Source of the DNA: Rhizobium etli CFN 42
Lineage (GTDB): Bacteria; Pseudomonadota; Alphaproteobacteria; Rhizobiales; Rhizobiaceae
Direction: 5' to 3'
DNA length: 64,000 nucleotides
NCBI RefSeq assembly: GCF_000092045.1
Contig: NC_007762.1
Coordinates: forward strand, 124,001 to 188,000
The notes beneath the pieces are model-generated. The model did not search any database and was not told the DNA's origin. It saw only the letters and a program-made list of their open reading frames with translations. The translations under genes were made by a program, and so were the position numbers. This document shows, piece by piece, positions 54,282 to 63,854 of this stretch. Within the stretch, counting starts at the first letter, position 1. Each line of letters begins with the position of its first letter.

Positions 54282-55001
54282 TCAGAGCAGGCCACGATCC
54301 TTGGCAATGGCGACGAGCTGCGGCACGGACTGGGCGTCAAACTTTTCACGCGCCTTGTCGAGATAGTGTTGCACGGTTCTAGCATTGATTCCGGTAAGCA
54401 TCGCCGTTTCAGGTGCCGTTTTTCCCTTCGTCGCCCAAAGCAAGCACGTCATTTCCCGCGGTGATAGCGTTCGCTTCGGCGCCAGCTGTGTCCTCGCGGC
54501 TATGAAGCGCAGCCGGTAATGAACGACCAGCAACGCCTGCAAAGCTTGGAACGTCTGCTGCATCTCAACTAAGTCGGTCCTCGCTTCGGAAGTCGCAAAC
54601 GTTAGCATCAGATGCGAGCCGAAACTGCCATCGGTCCCTATCGTGACGCCGCTTCTTAGCCCATGATCCACGGCTTGTTCTCGGAATTTTCGAAGGTCGG
54701 ACGTCCCGCGAGCTGGCCAATTATCTGCAGTCCACCCAAAGGCCTCCTGTCGACGCTTCGCCTCAGTGACTACGGGGTCTATCCGTGTATAGTGACCGGA
54801 TAAATATGCTTCCTGCCAGTCTTTAGGATAGTTGTTGAATGTACGGACTTCCGCACCTGACGCTTCGAGGTAAGCGTATCGCTCGAGCCCGAATGCAGCT
54901 CCATAGTTACGCAAAGCCACTTTGACCGATACCTCGTCCTGTGACGCCTCAACGGTATCGATCAAATTCCTCAGTGCGTCATTCAATCTCACTCTCCCCA
55001 T
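54282..55001 (-). CDS. traR: TraR quorum-sensing activator
   Basis: 239 aa from ATG 55001. The start is uncertain: the dyad at 54999-55024 covers this ATG, and GGGGAGA lies before an in-frame TTG at 54986. The acyl-HSL pocket has WQEAYLSGHYTRIDPVV (Trp, Tyr, Asp) and FGWTADNW. The LuxR DNA-binding domain reads LSPREMTCLLWATKGKTAPE, then INARTVQHYLDKAR. It should activate traA, traC and trb operons with 3-oxo-C8-type signals. Downstream of the BisR-like gene. Confidence 0.92.
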   Translation of the reverse strand: MGRVRLNDALRNLIDTVEASQDEVSVKVALRNYGAAFGLERYAYLEASGAEVRTFNNYPKDWQEAYLSGHYTRIDPVVTEAKRRQEAFGWTADNWPARGTSDLRKFREQAVDHGLRSGVTIGTDGSFGSHLMLTFATSEARTDLVEMQQTFQALQALLVVHYRLRFIAARTQLAPKRTLSPREMTCLLWATKGKTAPETAMLTGINARTVQHYLDKAREKFDAQSVPQLVAIAKDRGLL

Positions 55002-55024
55002 GTTCGTGCCACTGTTCGAACATG
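54999..55024. promoter_or_regulatory. Inverted repeat at the traR start, candidate operator
   Basis: CATGTTCG (54999-55006) and CGAACATG (55017-55024), perfect 8-bp arms 10 bases apart. Size and symmetry fit a LuxR-type regulator site. It lies between the BisR-like gene and traR. Confidence 0.55.
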
Positions 55025-55065
55025 CGACGGGAATGCGAGGAGATAAATCCCCCGAACCGATGCCC

Positions 55066-55806
55066 CTAACTTGGGGTACCCACGTGAGGCGTGATGAGGT
55101 TCAGGTGTACTGCATGAGCTATTGCGGCCGACAGCGTGGGGCAACCGAGCTTATAGCGTGCTGATTTGAGGTAGCCGCGTGTTGTATGCTCGGATAGTCC
55201 CAGGATCTTGCCAATGTCCTTGCTATCTTTGCCGCGCGAGGCCCAATGAAGGCACTCGATTTCCCGTGATCCGAGCGCAGGTACGGGATCATTCTCACCG
55301 TGGAGTTCGAACACTGCTTTGCGATGCAGAAGAAATCCAAGCTCAAGCCACTCTGGCAAAAACTGGCGCTCGATCAACGTCCATTCTTCATCACTCTTCT
55401 GGGAGTTGATCGAGAGGAGCGAACGCCTCGATTTGTCGACAATCGGGACAGAGACTCCGTTGGTGCCGATCCCATGCAGCTCGGCATCGACCATGAACTC
55501 TTGCGCAGTCTCGGTAATATCGATCTCGCGCCAATCGAAAGGCAACTGTCGAGAAAAGCCCTCCCGAATGATTGGATCGACGTTTATGTAATCGTTGAGC
55601 AAATAGCGTGAAACCCAGCTATCGGGATAGGTCGTTCGTACAAACGGAGCGTCAACGTTATCGACGATTGTTCTCGCAAGATGAAACGTGACGAAATCAA
55701 TGGGATAGTGCGATTGGAATTCATCCAAAGCGGCCGCCACTGTCGCCGCATTTTTCATCGCGCTGAAAGCGTCGGGATAGGTGGTCGAATGCTCATTTTC
55801 CTGCAT
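55066..55806 (-). CDS. bisR: BisR-like LuxR family regulator
   Basis: 246 aa from ATG 55806 (GGAAAGAAG upstream); the frame extends 15 codons further. Acyl-HSL domain: DSWVSRYLLNDYINVDPII, FDWREIDI, GIGTNGVSVPIVDK. LuxR domain: LGSREIECLHWASRGKDSKD, then LGLSEHTTRGYLKSARYKLG. In the Rhizobium Sym plasmid pRL1JI, bisR lies between trbI and traR and induces traR with long-chain signals. The identical position here supports the name; the signal is inferred. Confidence 0.7.
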   Translation of the reverse strand: MQENEHSTTYPDAFSAMKNAATVAAALDEFQSHYPIDFVTFHLARTIVDNVDAPFVRTTYPDSWVSRYLLNDYINVDPIIREGFSRQLPFDWREIDITETAQEFMVDAELHGIGTNGVSVPIVDKSRRSLLSINSQKSDEEWTLIERQFLPEWLELGFLLHRKAVFELHGENDPVPALGSREIECLHWASRGKDSKDIGKILGLSEHTTRGYLKSARYKLGCPTLSAAIAHAVHLNLITPHVGTPS

Positions 55807-55969
55807 GCTTCTTTCCGTAACAGTGATTATCGTTTGCGGGTTAGCGACCATAGAATCGCCGAGCTAGTCGCTAAATGCAACCCCTGAGAGCGGGAAAAGA
55901 CCGACATGCTGCGGCCTCCGCTATCGACGCGAGTATCTTTTGGAGCATTTGCAATGATAAGAGAACTCA

Positions 55970-57277
55970 TTACAGTTGCGACGGTCGATAAGCTTGCGGA
56001 AAAATAATATCCTGATCGACGAGCACATTGAATTTGTAGCCTGGTCGGATTTGGATCGTCGGCTGGACATTGAGGTTCTTCGAGATCGTCTGCTCGGCGA
56101 CGCGACCGAAGCTTTCCGCGAAATTCCGCCTGGCCGCGTCGGACGCCGTGTCCTGCGTCGCAAGCGTTGAACTCTCCGGCATCGACATGTCGATCCCGGT
56201 TCCGATCAACGCGACGAGTGCTGCCGAACTCCAGGTGCGCCAGAGATGCCGATCGACCTTGTCCTTGAAGCCACCATATCCTTCGGCATCCGTGCCGGCC
56301 ATGCCGCCGATCTGCAGCGTCGATCCATTCGGAAAGATGAGGTCGGTCCAGACCACGAGGACACGCTCCTGGCCGAACGAAACTTTGGAATCGTAACGGC
56401 CAAAGAGCTTTGCCCCCTGCGGGATGAGAAGCCGGTAACCGGTGGCGCTGTCATAGACGTTCTGACTGACCTGCGCGCTGATGCGCCCCGGCAGGTCGGA
56501 GTTGAGGCCGGTGATCAACGTGGCGGGAATGACGGAGCCGCGCTTTAGTTCGTAGGGCGACATTTGAGGCACGACCTGGTTCGGCAGATAGCCGAGATCC
56601 TTGATGTCCTGATTGAAAAAGTCCTCCTTGGAACCCTGGGCATTCTGGTCGACGTTCTGGCCCATGAGCCCGGATTTCATGGCGGCGGCGTAGAGGTCCG
56701 AGGCATTGTTGGCTGTCGCAGTCGTCGTCTGCCGGCTTGCGTCCGTGGAGTTGTTGGCGGCTTTCTCGACATCGGAGATATCCACCTTCAACGGCGAGTC
56801 CAGCGCCGTTGCCCGCGCCTGCAGCCGGGCCATCCTTTGGCGCTGAGCCTCGCGGAAATATTGCTCGTCCTGCTCCCGCTTCAGGCGCGCCTTCCATTCC
56901 TCTTCGGATTCAAGCCTCGGCCGCCGTTCTTCCCTCTCCGTCGGCCGGCGGTCTACAATGGGTGTTTCCTTCTCAGCCTTCTGTTCGACGGCGGGCGTTG
57001 GCTGAAACGCCTCACGTTCCACCGGCTCGCCGATGATGCCGTCCGTGACGCCGCGTTTGAGTTGGTCTCCGAAGTTCGTTGCGGGAGCATTCGAGGCGCT
57101 GTCGAGTTCGATGTTCCGATTGAAGGGGAGCCCGCGCCATGAAAGTCCGATCACCACCACGCCGACGAACAGCGCGATGATGACGATGGCGATGATGACC
57201 GGCAGCCGATTGAGACGGCGCATGCCTTTCTGATCGTCAGCCTGATTGGATGCGCCCAGCTGGAGCGATTGGACCAT
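55970..57277 (-). CDS. trbI: TrbI, VirB10-type channel protein
   Basis: 435 aa. One N-terminal membrane helix (LPVIIAIVIIALFVGVVVIG), a Pro/Glu-rich linker (residues 75-200), then the VirB10 beta domain: KRGSVIPATLITGLNSDLPG, LIPQGAKLFGRYDSKVSFG, RVLVVWTDLIFPNG, ending NVLVDQDIIFP. Spans both membranes in the mating channel. Last gene of the trb operon. Confidence 0.95.
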   Translation of the reverse strand: MVQSLQLGASNQADDQKGMRRLNRLPVIIAIVIIALFVGVVVIGLSWRGLPFNRNIELDSASNAPATNFGDQLKRGVTDGIIGEPVEREAFQPTPAVEQKAEKETPIVDRRPTEREERRPRLESEEEWKARLKREQDEQYFREAQRQRMARLQARATALDSPLKVDISDVEKAANNSTDASRQTTTATANNASDLYAAAMKSGLMGQNVDQNAQGSKEDFFNQDIKDLGYLPNQVVPQMSPYELKRGSVIPATLITGLNSDLPGRISAQVSQNVYDSATGYRLLIPQGAKLFGRYDSKVSFGQERVLVVWTDLIFPNGSTLQIGGMAGTDAEGYGGFKDKVDRHLWRTWSSAALVALIGTGIDMSMPESSTLATQDTASDAARRNFAESFGRVAEQTISKNLNVQPTIQIRPGYKFNVLVDQDIIFPQAYRPSQL

Positions 57278-57289
57278 GTCCGCCTCCCC

Positions 57290-57727
57290 TCAATTCCGCT
57301 GGATGATTGAGAGCGGGCTTGCCGGCGTGGCGCCGGCTGCCGTTGTCGTGTAGGCCCGGCCGAGGACGATCGACTGCGTTGAAAGCTGTGCGAGCACCTG
57401 ACCGTCGACGCCATCGAGCGAATAGGCGAGCTCGACCGGTTTCACGTCCTTTCCGACCTTGCCGTCCTTGACGACCGTGTAGCCCCATCCTTTCAGCGCC
57501 GCCTCCAGTGCCGTTGCGAAGTCCGAGGAGTCCTTTTGAATTTTAAGCGTCGTCGCACCTGCCGGACCGATCTGTTCGGCGAGCCGACTCGCCATGTCGC
57601 CGGCAATCGCACTTGCAGCGGGGCCAGTGACCGCGACGGGCGTGGAACTGGTCGTCAATCCGTCTTCGGCTGTCTGGCACCCTGAAAGCAGGGTGCCGGC
57701 GACGATGATGACGAGAAGCTTGCGCAT
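57290..57727 (-). CDS. trbH: TrbH lipoprotein
   Basis: 145 aa. Lipoprotein signal MRKLLVIIVAGTLLSGCQT (LSGC lipobox, Cys 17). Then a region with SRLAEQIGPAGATTLKIQK and ALKGWGYTVV, ending SPLSIIQRN. Ti-type TrbH, an outer-membrane-associated pilus-assembly factor. 12 bases before trbI. Confidence 0.93.
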   Translation of the reverse strand: MRKLLVIIVAGTLLSGCQTAEDGLTTSSTPVAVTGPAASAIAGDMASRLAEQIGPAGATTLKIQKDSSDFATALEAALKGWGYTVVKDGKVGKDVKPVELAYSLDGVDGQVLAQLSTQSIVLGRAYTTTAAGATPASPLSIIQRN

Positions 57728-57730
57728 GGT

Positions 57731-58543
57731 TCAGCCTCCCCGCCGGATGGTGATTTTTTGCTGACGCCAGCCGACGCCGGAGACGAGGATCGCTTTGTCG
57801 ATCGCGTAGTCGACGATCATCATGTCGTTCTTCATCCTGTAGTTGACGATGCGGTTCTGACCGCCGCTGACGACGAAGAGCACCGGTGCATCCTGGCTCG
57901 AGACTGATTTCGAGAATTGAATGTATGTTTTCATACCATCCGAATAGACACGCTTCGGCTTCCAGGACGCGCTGCCGTTCACCGAGTAGGAGAAGTTCAG
58001 TTTGTCAGGTGCCGTCCCGGAGATGCCGCCGGTCTCGAGCCGGGAATTGATATCGGCGAGCTTGGTCGAGACGTCCTCCGGGTACTCGAAGCCGACGCGG
58101 GCCATATATTGGCTCGGATGAGACTTGAGTTGAATATGATAGGTGCGGCGCGATGTCGTGACCACCATCGAGGTGACGAGCCCCGGTTCCGATGGTTTGA
58201 CGATCAGGTGGATCGCCTGCCCGCCGGTGGCGCCCGAGGTCGCCGGTTCCACCTTCCACCGCACGGTGTCTCCAACCAAGACATCGCGGACGATTTCGCC
58301 ACCTTGCAATTCGATATCACAGACCTGCAGCGGCGAGCAGACGACCGACGGCTGCGTTTCGCCAAAGAGGAAGATGACCTTGCCATCGGGGCCGGTCGTC
58401 ACCAGCCCTGACGTCCCACGCCACTTCCTGGAGATGTTCGTCCCCTTCACCTCGTTGTTCGTCATGCTCTGCGCCTCAGCGCCCCCGACAAAGACGAGCC
58501 CGGCCAGGCAGCCGGCGGCTGCGATCAATCCTGTTCTGTGCAT
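57731..58543 (-). CDS. trbG: TrbG, VirB9-type channel protein
   Basis: 270 aa from ATG 58543 (GGGGAT upstream). Signal peptide ending GGAEAQS. VirB9 features: [33 protein letters not shown], then the C-terminal [28 protein letters not shown] and [15 protein letters not shown]. Periplasmic/outer-membrane partner of TrbI and TrbH. Confidence 0.95.
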   Translation of the reverse strand: MHRTGLIAAAGCLAGLVFVGGAEAQSMTNNEVKGTNISRKWRGTSGLVTTGPDGKVIFLFGETQPSVVCSPLQVCDIELQGGEIVRDVLVGDTVRWKVEPATSGATGGQAIHLIVKPSEPGLVTSMVVTTSRRTYHIQLKSHPSQYMARVGFEYPEDVSTKLADINSRLETGGISGTAPDKLNFSYSVNGSASWKPKRVYSDGMKTYIQFSKSVSSQDAPVLFVVSGGQNRIVNYRMKNDMMIVDYAIDKAILVSGVGWRQQKITIRRGG

Positions 58544-58560
58544 TGAGAAATCCCCTGCCC

Positions 58561-59223
58561 TTAAAGCTGCGCTGTCCAATCGAAATCCCGGACGTAGAGA
58601 CCGATCGGATTGAGGCGGATCGTCGCCTCATCCTGCGGCGCGGTGAGCGTAACCGTCGCGATCCCGCGGAATCTGCGTGTGCCGATTTCCTTGCCCTTCC
58701 GGTCCCGTTCGTATTCAGTCCAGTCGATCTGATAGGTCTGGTTCGACAGCGCCACGATGTTGTTGACCTCGATCGCCACCGTCGACGATTTCGCCTTCTC
58801 GAATGGGGAATTGCCGCGGAACCAGGCGTTGATCTTCTCGGTCGATGGATCAGATGTTCGAAGGAGTGCGTAGGTCCGGTCGATATATTTTTTCTGCACC
58901 ACGGCATCGGGTGTGATCGAACGGAAGCTGGTGACGAAATTGCCGAGTGTGGCACGCACCACCCGGACATCCGCATATTCGATTTGTTCAGGGAAGCCCG
59001 CGGTCACCGCCGTGCCCAGTTTATCGACCCGGACGATATAGGGAACCAGCTTGACCTGAGTGCTGAGATACATCGAATAGCCAAAGCCTATGACGGCCAT
59101 GGTCAGACCGAGAATGCCGACAATGCGCCATGCGGCGGCTGCCTGGACATAGGAGCCGTATCGCTCGCTCCATTCCTGGCGCGCAGCGAGATACGGGTTT
59201 TCGGGGGCGCGGTTCGCTGCCAT
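58561..59223 (-). CDS. trbF: TrbF, VirB8-type protein
   Basis: 220 aa. [19 protein letters not shown], membrane helix [20 protein letters not shown], then the NTF2-like periplasmic domain ([51 protein letters not shown]). Assembly factor of the inner-membrane complex. Between trbL and trbG. Confidence 0.95.
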   Translation of the reverse strand: MAANRAPENPYLAARQEWSERYGSYVQAAAAWRIVGILGLTMAVIGFGYSMYLSTQVKLVPYIVRVDKLGTAVTAGFPEQIEYADVRVVRATLGNFVTSFRSITPDAVVQKKYIDRTYALLRTSDPSTEKINAWFRGNSPFEKAKSSTVAIEVNNIVALSNQTYQIDWTEYERDRKGKEIGTRRFRGIATVTLTAPQDEATIRLNPIGLYVRDFDWTAQL

Positions 59224-59247
59224 CGATCGATCACTTTCTGATTGCTG

Positions 59248-60423
59248 TTAGTCTTTGCGTTCGGGAGGTGATTTTGGTCCGCTTTGCCCGCTGCGCGCCT
59301 GATCGAGCTTGGAATTGGCGAGCCCCAGGATAGACCCGGCATAGGCGCCGGGAGAGCCGATGGCCTTCTCCTTGGCAGCCGAGCCCGCTGCTTTTCCTGC
59401 CGAGCCGATCCCTGCGCCGAAACCTCGGAGCATCGCTCCTGCAACGGAGGACCCTGCGGCCCGCGCGCTTTGACCAGCCGCGAACCCTGCGCCCGTCGCG
59501 CCGGCCGCGAGGAAACCCGCGCCGGTCGCGAAGGATGCCGCCTGCCCACCGTGCCGGATTGCTTCCATGCCGCCCGAGACGGAGGCGCCCTGAACGACAC
59601 CCTGAATGATGTTCGGCACATACATGGCGATGATGAAGACCACGACCGAGATCCCGGCGATGGCGAGCGTCGTCACGAACTGGTCCGAGGAGGCAGTTGG
59701 CGCGTTTGCCAGACCCATGAGGACTTCGGACCCGATCTTCGCGATCATGACTAACGCCATCAGCTTCATGCCGACGCCGAAGGCGTAGACGAGATAGCGG
59801 ACAGCAAAGTCCTTGGTAAAGGAGGATCCCCCCAGCCCGAGCATGATCATGCCGGCAAGCAGACCGACATACATCTCGACCATGACCGACACGAAAATTG
59901 CTGCGACCAGCGAGAAGCAGATGACGACGACACCCATCGCCAGCACGGCCGCGATCGCCAAAGCATTGTCCTCGAACACGCCGAATTGTGCCTGCTGCGA
60001 CATTTGCGAGGCAACCCGGATGCCTGCGTCGAACACTTCGGCGGGCGACGCGGATCCGCCGCCGGCGCCAATCTGGAAGAGGCTGTCGACGACCGCTCGG
60101 GCAAAAGTCGGCCCTTGCGTGAGAACAAAGGCGAAAAAGCCAATGAACATGATGCGCCGGACAAGCTCAGCAAACCAGCTGTCGAGGGAGGCCGCCTGGA
60201 GCGCCAGCCAGACCGCGGCAATGCCCACCTCGATAGTTGCCAGGATCCAGAACAGAGATTTCGCCGCATCCATGATGGTGGTCTCCCACCCTTTAGCGGC
60301 GGTGGAAACCTGATTTTCTAGTTCTGTCAGGACTTGTCCCTGTTGCGCGAAGGCAGGAGCTGCAAAGACGAGGCAAAGGAGGCCAGCGATCAGGAACGAT
60401 TGTTCAAGGGTGCGTTTCACCAT
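59248..60423 (-). CDS. trbL: TrbL, VirB6-type membrane protein
   Basis: 391 aa from ATG 60423, which overlaps the end of trbK. Signal sequence ending APAFAQQ, then five or six membrane helices (FFAFVLTQGPTFARAVV; ALAIAAVLAMGVVVICFSL; VEMYVGLLAGMIMLGLGGSS; ISVVVFIIAMYVPNIIQGV), and an Ala/Gly-rich tail. Polytopic inner-membrane channel subunit. Confidence 0.95.
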   Translation of the reverse strand: MVKRTLEQSFLIAGLLCLVFAAPAFAQQGQVLTELENQVSTAAKGWETTIMDAAKSLFWILATIEVGIAAVWLALQAASLDSWFAELVRRIMFIGFFAFVLTQGPTFARAVVDSLFQIGAGGGSASPAEVFDAGIRVASQMSQQAQFGVFEDNALAIAAVLAMGVVVICFSLVAAIFVSVMVEMYVGLLAGMIMLGLGGSSFTKDFAVRYLVYAFGVGMKLMALVMIAKIGSEVLMGLANAPTASSDQFVTTLAIAGISVVVFIIAMYVPNIIQGVVQGASVSGGMEAIRHGGQAASFATGAGFLAAGATGAGFAAGQSARAAGSSVAGAMLRGFGAGIGSAGKAAGSAAKEKAIGSPGAYAGSILGLANSKLDQARSGQSGPKSPPERKD

Positions 60424-60617
60424 CTTGGGCGCATCTCCTGGCCGTCCTTGATCGGCGGCGGCTCCATGTTCGAGCCGAAGAACTTCTCCCTGACGGTGCG
60501 TTGTTCTTCGGCGAGCGCAGGCTTGTTGGATTCCTTGGAATTGACGATCAGCACGGTCGCCGCTGAGGAGAAAGCTGCCACAAGCGCGAGCACGGCAATG
60601 ACAACGGCGCGGCTCAC
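60417..60617 (-). CDS. trbK: TrbK, entry-exclusion-type protein
   Basis: 66 aa from GTG 60617, whose GTGA overlaps the trbJ stop. Starts SRAVVIAVLALVAAFSSAA, a membrane segment, followed by a short charged part ending GQEMRPRW. Ti TrbK corresponds in position to the entry-exclusion lipoprotein of RP4, but no lipobox Cys is visible. Overlaps trbL by 7 bases. Confidence 0.88.
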   Translation of the reverse strand: MSRAVVIAVLALVAAFSSAATVLIVNSKESNKPALAEEQRTVREKFFGSNMEPPPIKDGQEMRPRW

Positions 60618-61417
60618 CAGCGGGGCTCCATCTTCTGACCTTCGGGAATGCTCTTGATCTCGGCATTGAAGAATTTCTCGCGCCGCGCCTGGGCAAGGTC
60701 TTTGTCGGTCTGTTCCGTCTGAAGCCAAGTCCCCATCATTGTCATCTGTTGGGAGACGAGACCGCGAAGCTTCTGCATTTGCGCGACTTGCTGAGCAGCA
60801 ATCTCGTGGCCGACCTGCAAAGCCTTCATCTGCCCGTCGGCCGTCTCGGACATCGACCGCAGCGAGGACATCGTGCCTTCCTCGCTATCGAACTGGTCCG
60901 CCGTCAGACTCGCCGCCTTCAGTGTGCTGGCGATCGTGTCCCGGTTCGTATCGGACCAAGTTTGGTAGCTCGACGAAAAACTTGTCGCGTCCGGCAAATT
61001 GGTCTTGAGACTCGAGTAGCTTTGGAAGCGCTGCTGCAGCACGTCATCCGCATTGCCCATCGAAAACGAGATGCTTTGACCCTGATCGACGATGCTGCGC
61101 AACTGATTGAGGTCGCTTTCGACCTGCCCCCACATATGCGACGGGAGAGTTGCCGTGTTCTGAAGCAGATTTTGATAGATGTTCAGCTGCGTTTCGATCT
61201 GTTGGGCGAGTTGGCTGATCTGGGTGAGCTGGTTCTGGATCTGCTCACCGGACTTCCCGACCAAAGCGACCAGCTCGCCGTTGTTGAGGACCTGCGTCCA
61301 CTCGGTGGCGGCACCAGTTGCGGTGCCGGCATCTGCGGGATTTGCGGCGGCGATCGTCAATGCGACCGCCGCAAGGCCGGCGAACAGCCTATTCGAAGTT
61401 GAGCAGCGATGCGGCAT
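60614..61417 (-). CDS. trbJ: TrbJ, VirB5-type pilus protein
   Basis: 267 aa. Signal peptide (LFAGLAAVALTIAAANPADA), then a helical protein: ATEWTQVLNNGELVALVGK, ISQLAQQIETQLNIYQNLL, VGHEIAAQQVAQMQKLRGL, MMGTWLQTEQTDKDLAQAR. Minor pilin of the mating pair formation complex. Overlaps trbE by 29 bases. Confidence 0.95.
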   Translation of the reverse strand: MPHRCSTSNRLFAGLAAVALTIAAANPADAGTATGAATEWTQVLNNGELVALVGKSGEQIQNQLTQISQLAQQIETQLNIYQNLLQNTATLPSHMWGQVESDLNQLRSIVDQGQSISFSMGNADDVLQQRFQSYSSLKTNLPDATSFSSSYQTWSDTNRDTIASTLKAASLTADQFDSEEGTMSSLRSMSETADGQMKALQVGHEIAAQQVAQMQKLRGLVSQQMTMMGTWLQTEQTDKDLAQARREKFFNAEIKSIPEGQKMEPRW

Positions 61418-63845
61418 CGTGAACTCCTCTCGTTTGAAGCCAGTGGATCGGCCAGTCGCGGCCGTGTTCGGAATTGAGCGCGCGGATGCGCTTCAAGTCT
61501 TCCTTGCCCGATGCGCCGACGAAGCTGAGCGCCACGGGACCGAGCGCCATATCGAATAGGCGCCGGCCATCAAGGGTGACCACGTAATATTCGCGCTTGG
61601 GGATTGCGTTCGAAACGATCTCGATCTGTCGCTCATTGAACCCGATCCTCTCATAGAACTCGCGGGTCCCCGCCTCCCTGGCTGCGCCGTTGGGCAGGCA
61701 GATTTTCGTTGGGCAGGATTCCTTCAGCACGTCGATGATCCCGGAACGCTCGGCATCCGAAATCGACTGCGTGGCGAGCACAACGGCGCAGTTGGCCTTG
61801 CGTAGCACTTTAAGCCATTCGCGGATCTTGCTACGGAATACCGGATGGCCGAGCATCAACCAGGCCTCGTCCAGGACGATCAGGCTCGGTGAGCCGTCGA
61901 GACGCTTCTCGATACGTCGGAACAGATAGGTGAGCACGGGCACGAGATTGCGCTCGCCCATGTTCATCAGTTGCTCGATTTCGAAAGTCTGGAAGGCACC
62001 CAGCGAGAGACCATCCTGTTCCGCATCGAGAAGCTGGCCCATCGGTCCGTCGACCGTGTAGTGGTGGAGCGCGTCCTTGATCTCGCGCATCTGCACGCCG
62101 CTGACGAAGTCCGAAAGCGATCGACCGGCTGCGCTGGCCATCAACCCAATCTGGCGCGAAATGGCGTTGCGATGATCAGGGGTGATGGCAACACCCTGCA
62201 GCGTCACCAGCATTTCGATCCATCCCGTGGCCCATGCGCGATCTGCATCATTGGAGAGCTCCGATAGCGGACAAAAGGCCAGTGCCCTCTCCGTTTCGTT
62301 GTGATCTCCACCAATCTCATAGTGATCGCCACCGGCGGCGAGCGTCAGCGGTAGCAGCGAGCTCCCCTTGTCGAAGGCGAAGATCTGGGCCCGTTCATAC
62401 CGGCGGAACTGTGCGGCAATCAGTGCCAGCAGCGTCGACTTCCCCGAACCGGTCGGCCCGAAAATCAGCGTGTGGCCGACATCGTCGACATGCAGGTTCA
62501 GCCGGAACGGCGTCGACCCACTCGCCACCTGCATCAACGGCGGCGAGTTCGGCGGATAGAATGGGCACGGCGCGATCGGATTGCCTGACCAGACAGAGTT
62601 AAGCGGAACCAGATCGGCGAGATTGCTCGTGTTGATCAGCGGTTCGCGGATATTGCAGTACCAGTTGCCGGGCAGGCTGCCGAGAAAGGCGTCGGTGGCG
62701 TTGAGCGTCTCGATCCGCGCGCCGAATCCCTCCGCCTGGATCAGCCGGCGGATTGCTTCTGCTTTTTCCTGCAGGGCCTCCCGGTCGTGATCAAAGAGAA
62801 CGATCACCGGCGTATAGTAGCCATAGGCCACCAGCTGCGAGGAGGCTTGGGCGATGGCGTCTTCCGTCTCGGCCACCATGGTCATCGCGTCCTGGTCTAC
62901 CGACCGGCTCTGCGTCTGGAAGAGCTGATCGAAGAACGGCCGCACCTTCTGCTGCCACTTCTTACGGGTGCGTTCGAGTTTTTGCCGCGCCTCTTCCGCA
63001 TCGAGGAAGATGAAGCGCGATGACCAGCGATAAGTGAGCGGCATCAGATCCAGGCTGTTGAGAATTCCCGGCCAGCTCTCGGCCGGCAGTCCGTCGATCG
63101 CCACGACGCCGAGGAAACGGTTTTCGACCTTCGGCGTCAGGCCATGCTCGAGCTCGGCAGTTGCAAGCCAATCGAGATACATCGGGGCATCCGGCAGCCG
63201 GATCGGATGGTTCTCGCCTGTGACGCAAAAGCGAACGAATTGTAGCAGCTCGTCATAGCGGGCGACCCGCTCCCCTCCCCTCTCGACGGTTTCCCGGGTT
63301 TCCATGCGACGGATTGAAAGGGTGTTGGCGAAATACTGCTCGATCTCCCGGACAGCGTTCTTGAAAATGAACAGCACCGTATCCGCATAGGTCTTCTTTC
63401 GGCTTTCCTCGTCCGAGTAGATGTATTTGCTGAGCGCCGTCTTTTTTGATTCAAGCGGCCGATAGGTGAGGACGAGCGCGTGCTTGCTCTCGAAATGCCC
63501 CTGCTCGCGCGCGAAGTGTGCCCGCCGCTCGGCGTCGATCGCGCGCGTGACGGGATCGGGAAAGTGGCAACGATCATCCGACGGATAGTCGAATGTCGGG
63601 ATGCGCACGGCTTCAACCTGGATCATCCAGCCGCTTCCAAGACGCGACAGGATCGTATTGATCTGCCGCGAGAGCTCGTTGCGCTCGAGGTCCGTGGCGC
63701 TTTCGGAATCCGGCCCGGCAAAATACCAGCCGGCAATCAGGCTTCCGTCTTTCAACAGGAGCACGCCATTGTCGACCAGGCCGGCATAGGGAACGAGATC
63801 CGCAAAGGAGGGGCCGGTGGCCCGGAAACGTTTGAGAGCAACCAT
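61389..63845 (-). CDS. trbE: TrbE, VirB4-type ATPase
   Basis: 818 aa. The N-terminal CagE/VirB4 domain (LLKDGSLIAGWYFAGPDSE, FLDAEEARQKLERTRKKW) is followed by the ATPase: TLIFGPTGSGKSTLLALIA (Walker A, about residue 460), SLIVLDEAWLMLGHPVF (Walker B), LATQSISDAE. Powers pilus assembly and substrate transfer. Full length. Confidence 0.97.
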   Translation of the reverse strand: MVALKRFRATGPSFADLVPYAGLVDNGVLLLKDGSLIAGWYFAGPDSESATDLERNELSRQINTILSRLGSGWMIQVEAVRIPTFDYPSDDRCHFPDPVTRAIDAERRAHFAREQGHFESKHALVLTYRPLESKKTALSKYIYSDEESRKKTYADTVLFIFKNAVREIEQYFANTLSIRRMETRETVERGGERVARYDELLQFVRFCVTGENHPIRLPDAPMYLDWLATAELEHGLTPKVENRFLGVVAIDGLPAESWPGILNSLDLMPLTYRWSSRFIFLDAEEARQKLERTRKKWQQKVRPFFDQLFQTQSRSVDQDAMTMVAETEDAIAQASSQLVAYGYYTPVIVLFDHDREALQEKAEAIRRLIQAEGFGARIETLNATDAFLGSLPGNWYCNIREPLINTSNLADLVPLNSVWSGNPIAPCPFYPPNSPPLMQVASGSTPFRLNLHVDDVGHTLIFGPTGSGKSTLLALIAAQFRRYERAQIFAFDKGSSLLPLTLAAGGDHYEIGGDHNETERALAFCPLSELSNDADRAWATGWIEMLVTLQGVAITPDHRNAISRQIGLMASAAGRSLSDFVSGVQMREIKDALHHYTVDGPMGQLLDAEQDGLSLGAFQTFEIEQLMNMGERNLVPVLTYLFRRIEKRLDGSPSLIVLDEAWLMLGHPVFRSKIREWLKVLRKANCAVVLATQSISDAERSGIIDVLKESCPTKICLPNGAAREAGTREFYERIGFNERQIEIVSNAIPKREYYVVTLDGRRLFDMALGPVALSFVGASGKEDLKRIRALNSEHGRDWPIHWLQTRGVHDAASLLNFE

Positions 63846-63854
63846 GCCTGCCCC

